Shown here piece by piece: positions 11,446 to 22,734 of a DNA stretch of 64,000 nt; position 1 is the stretch's first letter; every line of letters begins with the position of its first letter. Below the pieces are notes generated by a model. It did not search any database. It worked only from the letters and a program-made list of their open reading frames with translations, and was not told the DNA's origin. The DNA comes from Aspergillus flavus (lineage: Eukaryota > Ascomycota > Eurotiomycetes > Eurotiales > Aspergillaceae): NCBI RefSeq assembly GCF_009017415.1, contig NC_092403.1, forward strand, positions 1,364,001 to 1,428,000. Direction: 5' to 3'. Position numbers and translations under genes: made by a program.

Positions 11446-12028
11446 TGCTCATGGGACTCCTACAAATTACTCTAACGAAACTGTATGCCTTGCGAACATG
11501 TGACCAGAACCTACTCGGCTCTTGTTTCAATGCGTTTGACGGTACTACCAGAGTGTGTCCCGTCTATTAGTGGTTTGATTTTACTTCAATGCCGGGGACC
11601 GATTTGCTTCGTGTTCATAGGCCGGATCCTTTTAAACGAGCTGTTATCTTTCTCAGGAGTATTCAATGCCAGCAAGTTGTCGTTATGATTTCAATTTAAT
11701 CCGACTTATAGGTCCATGTGACTCTTTGGGATCCTTGTCTTAAAATATTTCATATATCAGTCAAAATCCTAAACGGGGACTAGCGCGACGCTGTGTGGAC
11801 GTATCGGTTAAAAACCATCTAATCACTAGCCTCCAAAGACTATCCTTGACTCATACCGTGGGCATGAGCGGGGAAACATCATCAGATAATGCAAGCTTTA
11901 GCGCCGTCTTTCCGAACCACGTAACCTTAAAAGCCACTCGATCCCCAATTGATTCTCACCATCACTTCCAAAAGAAAGAGTTCTACTTTGCCTCATAATC
12001 ATCCCATTGAGAACAAATCGGTAGTACA
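11446..12028. other. intergenic; promoter side of the O-methyltransferase gene
   Basis: No supported gene or repeat; short open frames here are below 72 codons and resemble nothing I know. Confidence 0.4.
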
Positions 12029-12770
12029 ATGTCCTCACCGAGTCCTCTCGAAGGCGTCGCGCCACACATCCGCAACCTCCTCACCACCCTCCACAAACAA
12101 TCCACGACCCAGGAATCCGCCATCACAGATGCCGACTTTGAAAGCCAAACCTTCGACGACGTAATGCGTGACAAGTTCATCGCCCTCGATGAAGACAAAT
12201 CTCAATACCTCTATCAGCTCTGTCGCATCATCAACGCCAAAACTGTTGTCGAAGCTGGCACTTCCTTCGGCGTGAGTACCATCTACCTAGCCCTCGCTGT
12301 GTCGGCCAATGTAGCCGCAACGGGTGGTACAGGTCGTGTCATAGCGACTGAAAATGAGCCAACGAAGGCCTCGAAGGCCCGCGAGCATTGGGCGCAATGT
12401 GGGGACGCTGTTACCAATGTTATTGACCTGCGGGAGGGAGACCTCCGTGAGACTTTGAAAAGGGATATAGAGGCGGTGGATTTGCTTCTTCTTGATAGTA
12501 TGTCTCTTCTCGTTTTTTTGTCTTTCGCTGCTCAGTTCACATTGCTAATTGCTGTTGGCAGTTTGGACTCCCATGGCTTTGCCCACGTTGAAGCTAATTC
12601 TGCCGCATATGAGATACGGGGCCGTTGTTGTGGCGGACAATACCATTGCCGCTGCGGACAAGTATAAGGAGCTTTTGGACTTTATGCGCGATCCCAGTAG
12701 TGGATTTGTTAACATGACGCTGCCGTTTAATAATGGCCTGGAGGTTAGTACTTATTTGCCCCGGCAGTAG
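12029..12770 (+). CDS. class I SAM-dependent O-methyltransferase (family 3, CCoAOMT-like)
   Basis: Exons 12029-12497 and 12562-12770 give 225 residues. Seen: the SAM-binding motif I region VVEAGTSFGVSTIYLALA (about 73-90), the acidic residue of ATENEPTKA (motif II), the LREGDLRETL segment, DLLLLDIWTPMALPTLKL where the intron splits the isoleucine codon, and GAVVVADNT followed by a C-terminal ending LEVSTYLPR. This is the O-methyltransferase family 3 fold, acting on small hydroxylated acceptors, usually with a divalent metal. The metal-binding aspartates of plant CCoAOMTs are partly recognisable (LLLD, ADNT). The substrate is unknown. It stands alone between the C2H2 gene and the third GT32 gene. 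The length is usual for the fungal branch of the family. Confidence 0.85.
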
Positions 12771-14053
12771 AGCATCATTCTACTGAAGACAAAGTGGGAG
12801 TCACTATTGGGTATGTAAGGAGGACTTATGAACCTTCCTGAAGATCGATAATCCACTTCAAATTACTGCTTCGGCGCATAGGATCATTATACGGTAAACA
12901 AGGTCACTTGGGAAGGGGACTATATATCTCGTAGAACGCTGCGCCTCAGCAAATTGTGATATCAACGTCAATGAACAAACTTATTTATCTTTGGGCATTT
13001 AATCTTACAGTTGAGCATTGTATTGCAAAGGGTGTGTCTAATCCTAGAAGCTAGAGCTCGATATTATTAGAATATGGAGAATGAAGACACCAGGATGTTA
13101 TTACCCCTTGCTATTCATTACCCCACCTTCGGAAATATATGTTTTGAAATGACGGATCATGGAATATTGGTTGTCCGGAATCAATTATATATTATACAGA
13201 TGGATAAATATGGATCTGCGGATCACCATGAAGAGAGCGGTATAGTCTGACATAGAATCCTTTATATGCAGTTTTTACAAGGCCTTGTCATAGTACATGA
13301 CTATCCTGAGGACAGGATTATCTATTGAGCCGTGCCGCCAGTGTTGCTTGCTGCTACCGCACTAAGCCTGATCCGGAGCTAGCTTCCATTCTGGGCATAG
13401 CTCCCCATCACTGTGCGCAGCAACATGACTGAAGTAGGTAACAGAAGACAAACACCCCAGGAAAAGTCGTCTTTATCATTAGCAACTGCTAGTGAACTAG
13501 TTTTGAAAGACGCGCTTCGATGTATTACACACTTAATTTCCGGATGAATGAATCGTTTATGGCTGTTCTTCTCGGGTGTGCATCACCGGTTTTACGCGTC
13601 GTTTGGTCGGTGGGGTCTGCGCTTCTAACAGGTGTTAACAGATGCTACATTGGCCTGTAACGAGGAGAACTGGAACTTCTTAATACCTGTTTCAACAGCG
13701 CTGACATGACCTATGATTTCTGTGTCGAAGCCGGGTCGATGGGAGATCTACTCAATTCAAGTATCATAAATCGCCGTTTCCGGCAGGCGGGTCTGGACTG
13801 GGGGTAAAGACTGGAAACGGTCTCTTGGACCAGGATCAGGGCAGTGATTGCGCAACAAGGTATCGTTCCATTTCTAATTTCTTCACTCGGGATCTTCTTA
13901 AACATAGTAGATTCGATGCATCTGTAAATTTGAGATATTTCGATACGGCAAGCTCGACGAAGAGCTGTCGAGGCTCGATATTCTCTCTACATGCTTATAA
14001 CCTAGACGCTCGTTGCTACGACACTCGAAATAACGCAGGTATTTTGCTTCAGA
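12771..14053. other. 1.3-kb intergenic stretch, no gene seen
   Basis: AT-leaning sequence with stops in all frames. It must hold the promoter of the GT32 gene at 14054. I see no repeat, tRNA or recognisable protein remnant. Confidence 0.45.
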
Positions 14054-15199
14054 ATGATAGCTGACTCTCCATTTGGCTGCCTCTCTCGGCGGAGAATTCA
14101 GCTCTTCCTCGGCATCTCTGTCTTTCTTGTGCTTCTCTCCTACCCATTCCGCTCATCTATCGTGCCCTCGGTGGTGCCAGCTTCCTCGCCTCCAATCGCC
14201 CGTGCACTTCCTGCTCGTACTCTTTTATCGCGTCCACTGTCCCGTGATGGAACCACGATTCCCAAGATTATCCATCAGACATGGTTTCCAGCGGGGAGCA
14301 ATATGAGCGAGCGTGCTCAAGACTGGGTTCACGGCATGCGTACTCAGAACTCGGACTGGGAATATGTGCTTTGGGATGACGAAACCAATCGGATGCTTGT
14401 TGAACAGTATTTCCCTTGGTTTCTCCAGACTTACGACAGCCTCCCGAAAGAAATCCTTCGGGCGGACGTTGTCCGCAACTTGTATATGTATTTGTTTGGC
14501 GGGTAGGTCCTTCGAAACGCTCTATCTTGCCAATTATTGCAGTGTAACTAATCTTACAGGATGTACGCCGACGTGGATACCGAAGCCTTGCGCCCTGTAG
14601 CGCCATTGTTTGCCGGCCATGAAACCGCTCTTGCCGCACATGAAGATATCCTCTCGTCTGCACCGTCATTCCAAAAAACTACCGTGCAACGTGCATTCCT
14701 GGGACGCATGGCTCGCACTGTAGATATCCTGAGCTCCGCTGCGGTGCCCAACGGTTGGATGGCATCACCCCCCGGTCACCCGTTTTGGCTTCTTCCGGTT
14801 CTCAACGTGATTGAGCACCCCGAGGGAACTGGTGATGGGTCTGTTGAGGGTCTGACCGGACCCGGCGCACTGAGCTTGATGATCAAGAAATACTGGGACA
14901 ACTTCAAAGACAACTCATTGCGAGAGCATGCCTGCAAGACTATCCAGCGGCGGCAGGCATCGTGGCAGTTGTTTTGTGATGAGAGTGAGCTTGCCATGGG
15001 CGCGCACATGCAAGATGCGCTGGTACTCCTGCCGGAAAAGCAGATCTACCCCTTCAGTTGGGTGGATGATGCGAACAATGCTTCCGTCTGTCAGGCAGCG
15101 TGGGAGAACCCTACCTTCGATCCAGAGGAGTGTAAGCGATTGATGGAGGTGGAAGCCTGGCCTAGTTACTTCATTACGTACTGTACCCATTCTTGGTGA
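14054..15199 (+). CDS. GT32 family glycosyltransferase, type II membrane protein
   Basis: Exons 14054-14502 and 14560-15199 give 362 residues. Seen: a cytosolic tail, a signal-anchor helix (about 15-32), a Pro/Ser-rich stem, then PKIIHQTWF (70-78), YVLWDDE (104-110), ILRADVVRNLYMYLFGGMYADVDTEAL with the DXD as DVD at 154-156, ASPPGHPFWLLPVLNVIE and TGPGALSLMIKKY. The intron separates the two glycine codons from the DXD strand, the same place where the GT32 gene at 1462 is interrupted. The C-terminal third is rich in Trp and Cys and ends close to CTHSW. Predicted Golgi hexosyltransferase; the donor and acceptor cannot be read from sequence. It is the third GT32 gene within 14 kb and is followed by a sugar-nucleotide-type transporter gene on the same strand. 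Confidence 0.87.
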
Positions 15200-16220
15200 G
15201 ACTTGTATATCCAAAGATTCTGGTTTTCTTTTTCTTCTTACCATACAAATGGATCACTTCGAGTTCTTAATATTCATATTACTACAATATACGCGACGAC
15301 TTCAATCCTGTTATACCACGGTTTGACCTGTTGGTCAGGAACATGTCAGACTCAAAACATGGCACCCATATGACCATTGTCCAGAGTTTTTAGTGCTCGA
15401 ATAGTGCGATTGGAACGGAATACTAAAAGGCTTGAATGGTAAAGCAGTGGGGCGGGTCCCTTGCATTCCGCATCCGGGTGACATGTGTTGCCGATGACTT
15501 TCCTCAGCCTGGCTCTGGAGTCTGGACCCTCGGTACAGGAATGTAAGATGACTTCCATTTCAAGGTTTCATCGACCCAAACAATTTGGACTGGGAAGCTT
15601 AGCAGGACCAGGAAACGAGCAGGAAGAACCGGCATTTCCCCACCCTCAATTAAACAGTGAGTAATAAAAAGAAAAAGAATCAAGGTAGCATCGACTGGTA
15701 ACTGACTCGGCTCCTGGGGCGCGCCTACCCTGAGCTTTGTCGCAAACGGCGAAGCGGGCGCAGTTTAGGCATTCTGACTAGCTTGAACCCTTTTTTGTTA
15801 GGGATTATACGGGAATGTGGAGCGCGTTCAGCGAATGGAAGGTGCTCCCAGGCAACCATTTTTAATCACCTGGTTAGGGCAACGGGCAATCACACCCTTC
15901 CGCTAGTTCCGTACAACCAGTCGAATGATACCTAGACCTCCAAAGCACGAATTTAAGTAATCATCGGAGCCAGCTCATGAATTTCTTCCATATTGCTCGT
16001 TGTTGTATTGCGATTCTGCGCGTACACTTATTACTCAACACTTCATAGCAATAGTAGACGCGCTCTAGCCAAATGGACCCCACGTAACGACCTGTCTTAC
16101 ATCGCTCCGCCGCCTTTTCTTCCTTTGATCGGGGGCTGGGATTGTGATTAGAGCCAATTCGAAAAATCTTGAACTTCTTCCCTGTGTCGGAGAAATACCA
16201 TGGGAAACGAAAGGGGTGAG
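15200..16220. other. intergenic between GT32 gene and transporter gene
   Basis: About 1 kb without a supported gene; it holds the promoter of the transporter. An 88-codon minus-strand frame (15961-16227) overlaps the transporter start and resembles nothing I know. Confidence 0.4.
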
Positions 16221-17502
16221 ATGGCATATCAAGAACTCAACGGCGGCAAGAGGCCGACATGGAATATCACCTTAGATATTCTGTACGTAGTTTGGGTCCC
16301 CACTCTTGCCATGACTAGCTGACGGTGATCAGATCCTGGGTCTTCTGGTCAAACCTTACGGTCTTATTCAATAAATGGATATTAGACTCGACGGAATTCA
16401 GTAAGTTCAATACGGTCGCTTTGCAAGAAAATTATTCCGACTAACTGTCTTGTCAGGATACCGTGAGTGGGTTGCTATCTGAGTGTGCTTTCACCTGCTA
16501 AACAATTGCAGCGATCCTTCTCACGACATGGCACCTTATATTTGCTACCGTGGTCACTCAAGTTCTGGCCCGGACAACGACATTCCTGGATGGCCGGAAG
16601 AATATCGAAATGAATAGCCGACTGTATGCACGCACCATGGTTCCCATTGGTCTGCTATATAGCGGCAGCCTTGTCTTCGGGAATATCGTCTACCTCTACC
16701 TCAACATATCATTTATTCAGATGCTGAAGGTATTACTCCTTCGCTCCTGTCGATCTTATTCTATACGACAAAGACAATTTGAAGCTGACAGTACTTGCAG
16801 GCCGCCGGACCAGTCGTCACCCTCCTCGTCAGCTGGTCATGGGGGGTAGCAACCCCTTCAATGGAGGTACTAATTAACATCCTAATCATCACATGCAGTG
16901 TTGGCCTTGCCGTATCAGGTGAAATCCAGTTTTCATTACTCGGCATATTCTACCAAATGGCGAGTCTCGTCTGCGACGCGAACCGTCTCGTAATGATGCA
17001 AATTCTGCTGTCTGAAGACGGCCAGAAAATGGACCCGCTCGTCAGTCTCTACTATACCGCGCCGGTCTGCGCCGTTATGAACTCGATTATTGCTTGGAAT
17101 ACGGAGCTCAGGGATTTTCACTGGAGTGTTGTCCCTAACACTGGCTATTTGACGCTGTTGGCCAATGCTGTGGTGGGATTCATGCTCAATGTTTCGATCT
17201 TTGTCCTCGTGAGTCACCTGGTCCAATGAAAGCAACTAACAGGCTAACAATGTCGTCAGATCGGAAAGACGTCGGGATTGACGACGACACTTGTCAGTAT
17301 CCCAAAGAATATTCTGCTTATCGTTGCCTCGGTTGTGCTTTGGCATACGCATGTGAGCACAATTCAGATCGTGGGATATTCGATTGCTTTGCTTGGATTA
17401 GTGTACTACTCACTTGGGTGGAGGACGATCAAAAGTAGTATAGAGAACATTAAGGCTTGGAGGAAGGATCCTGCGAGAGGTATATACTCGGATAAAGTCT
17501 AA
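16221..17502 (+). CDS. triose-phosphate/nucleotide-sugar transporter-like membrane protein (DMT superfamily)
   Basis: Six exons, 16221-16282, 16333-16400, 16457-16462, 16512-16729, 16801-17208 and 17260-17502, give 334 residues. Seen: about ten hydrophobic helices; the N-terminal NLTVLFNKWIL motif, FRYPILLTTWHLIFAT, MLKAAGPVVTLLVSW, GEIQFSLLGIFYQM, and the C-terminal GKTSGLTTTLVSIPKNILLI followed by IVGYSIALLGLVYYS, all typical of fungal TPT/SLC35-type carriers. Exon 3 is only six bases and supplies RY of FRYP; without it the frame is lost. Such proteins exchange nucleotide sugars or phosphorylated C3-C6 compounds across Golgi, ER or plastid-type membranes. Beside three GT32 genes, sugar-nucleotide supply to the Golgi lumen is the attractive reading, but the substrate is not deducible. 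The start is the first ATG, and the protein has the family's usual length. Confidence 0.87.
16457..16462 (+). other. six-nucleotide microexon of the transporter gene
   Basis: GATACC is flanked by an acceptor (TTGTCAG) and a donor (GTGAGT). Its inclusion gives Phe-Arg-Tyr-Pro across the junctions; skipping it keeps the frame but deletes two residues from the conserved FRYP motif. Confidence 0.75.
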
Positions 17503-18962
17503 TTATATGATTGATGTAATGAAAGTGGATGCATGGGGCGTTCTGGGCGAGCTGGTGGTTATTGGAGTATACATAGTTGTATTCTAGTCACAAAGGTCGA
17601 GATTTTTTTCAAGTGAACATCGACGTGCGTTTAAGTTTCTCGTATACTAGTTATAGCGTGTCTGGTGTCCGGAGAATATGAGATCTAGCCCGCGTCAATG
17701 CCTTTCTCGCACAGATAATACACTGCATATTCGCGGCCAGATGTCCGAGTATCGATCTAGCTACGGTGTCTATGTTGCCTGGGACGTAAGGAGCATCTTC
17801 TGGGACGTAAGGAGAATCTGATATACACGCGATACGTTCAAGTAAACAGTGAATGCCCCGCCTACCTACTCCAATGGTTCTTCGTTCCGCATGTCGGTGC
17901 CTAAGTTTTACATAATAGTATTCTATCAGTTGCAGCTTGCTGTGGGACAATATTATTCGCTGCATACGTAGGAGCTTTGTATAACGTCTACACCATATTT
18001 GCCTACTTTAAAGGATCGTCCATGCACCATTTCCTCATGCAAGGTTTGGAACCCTAAAGTCCCCGTAAACTAAGTACAGTAATCTTCAATAAAATCTTAT
18101 CCAAACCATATCCTTTGGAACGTTCTATGACCTCAATGTATGCGCAAGGAGCTGACATCAAAGATATATTGAGTCCTATTCTGGAACCTCCCTCTTTCTG
18201 CGAAGTGGACCGTACGCCCTATAGGATTTGGGGGCCCTCTGGAGCGGCCCATCCTCAATCTCTATCTGTTAGATCCGTTCATATAAAATACCCTTGCAGG
18301 AGAAGTGTATCGATTTTCTCATTCAGTTCCTCGTAGTACAGAATACGATAATCGCGAATGCTCTTGTGGAGCTAAAAGTGGTCGTGGTCGAACGTCATTC
18401 GGGCTGAAAGCCAAGGTTCGGCATGATGATTGGATACATATTGCCAAACAACCAGAACAGCAAAGCTGATGAATGAGAGCTATCAATTTCATTCACAATA
18501 GTAAGTTCCGCGCGGCCCTACTTATCACATTTGGTATTACACGCGGGCGATCATCGCAACCGTATGACCTATCGAACTTTCCCCTGCCGATCTTTCTATT
18601 TTCTATCGCACTTTCCCATGTTATTTTCTGCCATTAGCTTTTCAGGGCGCACTGATGTTTTCATTGAATAAATGTCAATATTGTGGTGGGTTAGGGTTTC
18701 CCATTGCAGGCGGGATTACCTGTTTCGGCCAAGTGGGCGACGCGTTCGGCTTCACTCTGCTGAAGTTTCCGGGGACCACAAAGTTCAAAACACACCAGTG
18801 GACTCGATAATGGATATAAGGGGACATATCCACGGTCTATTGTTGTTATTTCGGCATCGTCATGACCAAAGCTCCAGATTGATATAACGGCACTGAAGTG
18901 TCTGCATAATCTAATTCTAATACAATTGACTCAGCCATATTGTCAGAGGAAATTTCGCCAAT
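17503..18962. other. 1.46-kb intergenic stretch upstream of the lipase gene
   Basis: No supported gene. It contains a two-copy imperfect direct repeat (17779-17814) and the lipase promoter. Short open frames (below 105 codons) resemble no known family. Confidence 0.45.
17779..17814. repeat. two-copy 15-bp direct repeat, period 21
   Basis: CTGGGACGTAAGGAG occurs at 17779-17793 and again at 17800-17814. It lies between genes; no function is evident. Confidence 0.7.
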
Positions 18963-20249
18963 ATGGTTTTCACGATCGCGATATATTCCATAGTCCTGTT
19001 ATTGGCGACCATCAGCCAGTCACTGGCAAAAAATATCTTGCCCCTGGGTTCAGCAAAACAAGATGAGCCTCTCCCACCGAGTCAGGACCCGTTCTATACA
19101 CCCGACGAAGACTGGGAAGCATCAGAACCAGGGACTATACTAAAGACACGCAGTGTCACGATCGGGTCGATTATAAAATTGCCCACCCCTCTTCAGAGTG
19201 CTCACCAACTTCTCTACCGCACAACGAACGCTCAGAACCAACCTAGTTATGCGGTAACAACGGTATTGATCCCGATCAATGCTCAATTTGATCGTCTGCT
19301 TTCCTACCAAGTGGCATACGACAGCCCCAACCTCGATTGTTCGCCATCCTATACGATCCAGTTTGGTGCTCCGACAGCGGTCGATGATCCCGTCTTGGAG
19401 CTTTCCATCTTGGCGGAACCCTTCATGTTGGCGGGCATACCTCTTAGCATACCAGATTACGAGGGCATTGAATCCTCCTATACAGTCGGAACACAGGCAG
19501 CATATGGCGTCCTTGACTCGCTCCGCGCCGTTTTGAACTCCACAGATATCACCGGAATCCAATCTAATGCCACGACTACTCTGTTCGGCTACTCCGGAGG
19601 CGCTTCAGCGTCGGAATGGGCAGGAGAACTTCAGGCATCGTATGCGCCAGATGTAAACATAGCGGGCGCTGCAATCGGTGGTCTTCCTGTCAACGCGACT
19701 CAAGCCTTTCCTACCATTGATGGAACCAGCAATTCCGGTCTACTCGTGGGCGGTCTGAACGGCATTGCTAATGCTTTCCCTCCGATCGCCGAGTATATCG
19801 AAGAGCATCTCAAACCAGAGTTTAAGTCGGAGTTTGATCTCGCAATGACAATGTGTGCAGCCAGCGTCTTCAACTCGAGTGATGGCTATGTTCCTCAACT
19901 GGCCGACAAGAATATCTCGGCGTTCTTTGACAATGGTTGGGCTGTTGTCTCTGAATTCGCGGAACTATTGGATACCGTCTGGGTGATGGGCCAACACGGG
20001 GTCCCAGAGTTCCCAATGTTTGTGTTCCAAGGAACAGCAGATACCACAGTGGGTAGTCTTGGAAATGCGACCGATTTGGTACAACAGTATTGTAATGATG
20101 GGGCTATTATACATTATGCACAGGTGGCTGGGGCTGACCATATTCCGGCGCTCTTCCGGGGATACCCCAGGGCACAGTCGTTTTTGATGGATATCTATAA
20201 CGGTGTTGTACCGGACAAATGTACAGATACCGAAGTGCTAATCATATAG
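18963..20249 (+). CDS. secreted lipase, LIP family (Candida antarctica lipase A-like)
   Basis: A single exon of 428 residues. Seen: a signal peptide (about 1-22, cleavage near LAKN), the family-typical start DPFYTPDEDWE, a GYSGG nucleophile elbow with Ser211, the acid residue Asp360 in FQGTADTTV and His393 in GADHIPALF, giving a complete alpha/beta-hydrolase triad. Cysteines and several Asn-x-Ser/Thr sites fit an extracellular glycoprotein. The family (secretory lipase, PF03583 type) hydrolyses triacylglycerols and other esters outside the cell. The length is normal and no intron is needed. No partner gene is obvious: the next gene is convergent. An antisense 140-codon frame is a shadow. Confidence 0.9.
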   Translation: MVFTIAIYSIVLLLATISQSLAKNILPLGSAKQDEPLPPSQDPFYTPDEDWEASEPGTILKTRSVTIGSIIKLPTPLQSAHQLLYRTTNAQNQPSYAVTTVLIPINAQFDRLLSYQVAYDSPNLDCSPSYTIQFGAPTAVDDPVLELSILAEPFMLAGIPLSIPDYEGIESSYTVGTQAAYGVLDSLRAVLNSTDITGIQSNATTTLFGYSGGASASEWAGELQASYAPDVNIAGAAIGGLPVNATQAFPTIDGTSNSGLLVGGLNGIANAFPPIAEYIEEHLKPEFKSEFDLAMTMCAASVFNSSDGYVPQLADKNISAFFDNGWAVVSEFAELLDTVWVMGQHGVPEFPMFVFQGTADTTVGSLGNATDLVQQYCNDGAIIHYAQVAGADHIPALFRGYPRAQSFLMDIYNGVVPDKCTDTEVLII

Positions 20250-20477
20250 TTAATGATGTATATATTAATTTAATCGCAAGGAATATAGGCTTTCGTTCAA
20301 GTTAATCTCACCACCTGCGAGGAAGTTTAATGATAGCTGGAGGGAACCATAACCCAGCAACTTCTGTATGTACAAACATACTTGGTGGATTCACACAGGA
20401 TATTGAATCGTCCAGTACCCCAGACAAGATAAACCCACCTCAAGCAGTCCCCACCTTCGCATACTAAACTACCACCG

Positions 20478-21038
20478 CTAACTCCCAGAGACCCCACCAT
20501 CTAAAGCAGACTCCCTGTCCAACAACTGCACCATACCCATAGAATGCGGCATCGAATCGACAAACCCATTCCTAGCATACAACTTTCGACCCGCCACATC
20601 AGCAAACAAGCTCACATAGGTACCCATCAATCTCCCATCCGCCGCTCTTTCCGGAGGAGGTGCCAGCGAACGAATTCTGCTCATGAGATTCTTCAAAATG
20701 GCATCGCCTAGTCCCTTGCGCTGGTGATCGGGCAACACGGCCATATCGGCGATGTGGAAATACCAGCCTCCGTCGCCGATGACACGGCCCATCCCGACTA
20801 TGAGTTCATCGCTTGTTGTATTGTTTGAGCGCGATAAATCGATGTTCTTGTTGTCTGGCTCTGAGATCTGATTGTATGTGATGTAGCAGCCGTACCAACT
20901 ACCGCGCATTGCGGCCTCTGCTTGGGCTGCGCTATGCGGGGATAGGCCTGAGGCGGAGCGGAGGTGGATATAATCTCGTACTGAGGGGTAGCCTTGGCGG
21001 AGGGTGTAGCCAGGTGGAAGGGTGGGTGTTTTTGACAT
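20478..21038 (-). CDS. GNAT family N-acetyltransferase
   Basis: An intronless minus-strand gene of 186 residues. Seen: an N-terminal LPPGYTLRQGYPSVRDYIHLR, then VGMGRVIGDGGWYFHIADMAVLPDHQRKGLGDAILKNLM, in which HQRKGLG is the acetyl-CoA pyrophosphate-binding loop (motif A) after the ADMAVLP strand, and a C-terminal LYARNGF (motif B). This pattern is shared by many small fungal acetyltransferases acting on amines or amino acids; the substrate is unknown. The ATG at 21038 is the only Met ahead of the conserved N-terminus. The gene is convergent with the lipase gene (228 bp apart). Confidence 0.85.
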   Translation of the reverse strand: MSKTPTLPPGYTLRQGYPSVRDYIHLRSASGLSPHSAAQAEAAMRGSWYGCYITYNQISEPDNKNIDLSRSNNTTSDELIVGMGRVIGDGGWYFHIADMAVLPDHQRKGLGDAILKNLMSRIRSLAPPPERAADGRLMGTYVSLFADVAGRKLYARNGFVDSMPHSMGMVQLLDRESALDGGVSGS

Positions 21039-21784
21039 TGTTGCTTTTCTTATCTGCTAACTGGGATCTAGTTATAAAGTATAGTTTCAAGTACTTAGGG
21101 GTGGCTATATATATGGGGTTTTGTGAGGGGTGAGAACTCCGTAGGTATCGGACTACGGAGTAGTTTCGGAGTTCGACTTGTGTTGGGTCTATGCCTTATA
21201 TGGCTTGGCTTGGTATGCCCTAAGGATCAGCCCCCGAAGATAATCATCAGGTTGAGAATGGTTCATCCATATATTGAAGTACAGTTCTCTTCTATTTTGG
21301 TTGGTATGGATTGAGGCCTGGATGTAGTTACACTAGATGCCTGTTTAGATGTCGTCGGGTTTGGTACATACTGCCAATGCAATGAGGCTATATCAGACGA
21401 TTCCCTTCGATTATAGGATGATAGTAGCCAGAGGAAAGCTTCAATAGGAGGGCATAGTAGTTAAGAAATAGGTATTTAATATGAATGGGAATCCATTTAG
21501 TATCGTACAATGTTACACGTCAGAAAGAGGAATGACGGAATGGTTCCAGCTGACAAGGTACATGTGAGCCTTCAGTTCTAAATCCCACTATTTGCTTCAC
21601 GTAATGCTCCTCGTATTCAGCCTGGGCAAGAGGGAAACACTTTGCTGCAACCTCCTTATGTACTTCTGGGCGTTCGACTACTTTTCAGACGGACAGCACA
21701 TGCACAGAGCATCACATCACCAGTACAAAAGATCAGTGATACGGAGTAATCCCAACTTATAAGAGACATTTCTACTATCATACT
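21039..21784. other. intergenic between GNAT gene and GMC pseudogene
   Basis: No supported gene. It holds the GNAT promoter and, at 21758-21763, a TATAAG 22 bp before the Met codon of the GMC relic. Confidence 0.4.
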
Positions 21785-22659
21785 ATGCTCATCAATCGAC
21801 TGTTTGGCATTTTGACTCTCTCAGTTATTCTGACATATGCCATCGATCTCAAAGGATACAAATACATCGTCGTCGGATCGGGCGCCGGTGGTGGCCCCCT
21901 AGCAGCGCGACTTGCTCTAGCGGGCCATAAGACCCTTCTCCTAGAAGCCGGCAACGACCAAGGTCATAACCTCAATTACAGTGTCCCCGGATACGCACCG
22001 AAAGCTTATGAAGACCCAGCTCTGTCATAGAACTTTTACGTTCAGCACTATCCCGACGAGGCGCGTCAAGCTCGTAATCTCAACACAGTCTACGGAACGC
22101 CAGATGGAAGGCAACACATAGGTATTGATCCTCCCCCGGGATCGAATATAAAAGGCATCCTCTACCCTCGAGCTGGAACGTTAGGAGGCTGTACCGCACA
22201 CAACGTCCTGGTTGCTATCTACCCATATCGCTCGGATTTCGACTATATGGCTGAGTTGACTGGTGACTCATCATGGAGGGCGGAGAACATGCTGAAATAC
22301 TTCGTGGGATTGGAGAAAAATGGATACTTACCTCCTGGGAAAAGAGGTCATGGGTACAATGCGTGTCTTGGGATTGAGACCTCACCTTTGCGACTCGTAC
22401 TGCAGGGTACACGACTGTTGAGTCTGTACATCAGATACCGCATGGGGGAGATCATGCTATGTGTACTTGTCCGATCGGTACCGATGATGACCCGATGGCC
22501 GTTCTTGATTCCAAGTTTCTGGTTCGTGAAGTTCACCGGTTGCGCGTCGTCGACGGCTCTGCGTTGCCTCGTATATCTGGCACATTCCCTGTTCTGTCTA
22601 TCCGTATGATGGCGGAAAAAGCTGCAGATGTGATTTTGAGTGAGATCGGTACCAATTAA
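21785..22659 (+). pseudogene. GMC oxidoreductase (glucose-methanol-choline type) pseudogene
   Basis: The 5' part encodes a signal-peptide-like start and the FAD-binding YIVVGSGAGGGPLAARLALAG (about 28-48) with LLLEAG. At 22028 a TAG stands where SWNFYVQHY is expected, so Trp has become a stop. The frame then continues through PRAGTLGGCTAHN, the second FAD motif, to about 22400, where it jumps into another frame. That frame encodes only the C-terminal CTCPIG...DSKFLVREVHRLRVVDGSALP...AEKAADVIL. The substrate-binding middle, roughly half of a normal 600-residue enzyme, is missing. A nonsense change plus an internal deletion make it a relic. Intact members oxidise alcohols or sugars and are often secreted. 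Confidence 0.82.
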
Positions 22660-22734
22660 GAACAATGAATAATGTGGTCGACGGAAACTGTGTCTCAGTC
22701 TAGATTTAGCTCATATAGGCTTAATTCTATCCAA

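Noticed and set aside
1462..17502. classical secondary-metabolite cluster
   Set aside because: No polyketide synthase, peptide synthetase, terpene cyclase or DMATS gene is present, so the methyltransferase and dehydrogenase alone do not support this.
19140..19562. 140-codon frame antisense to the lipase gene
   Set aside because: Shadow of a strong intronless gene.
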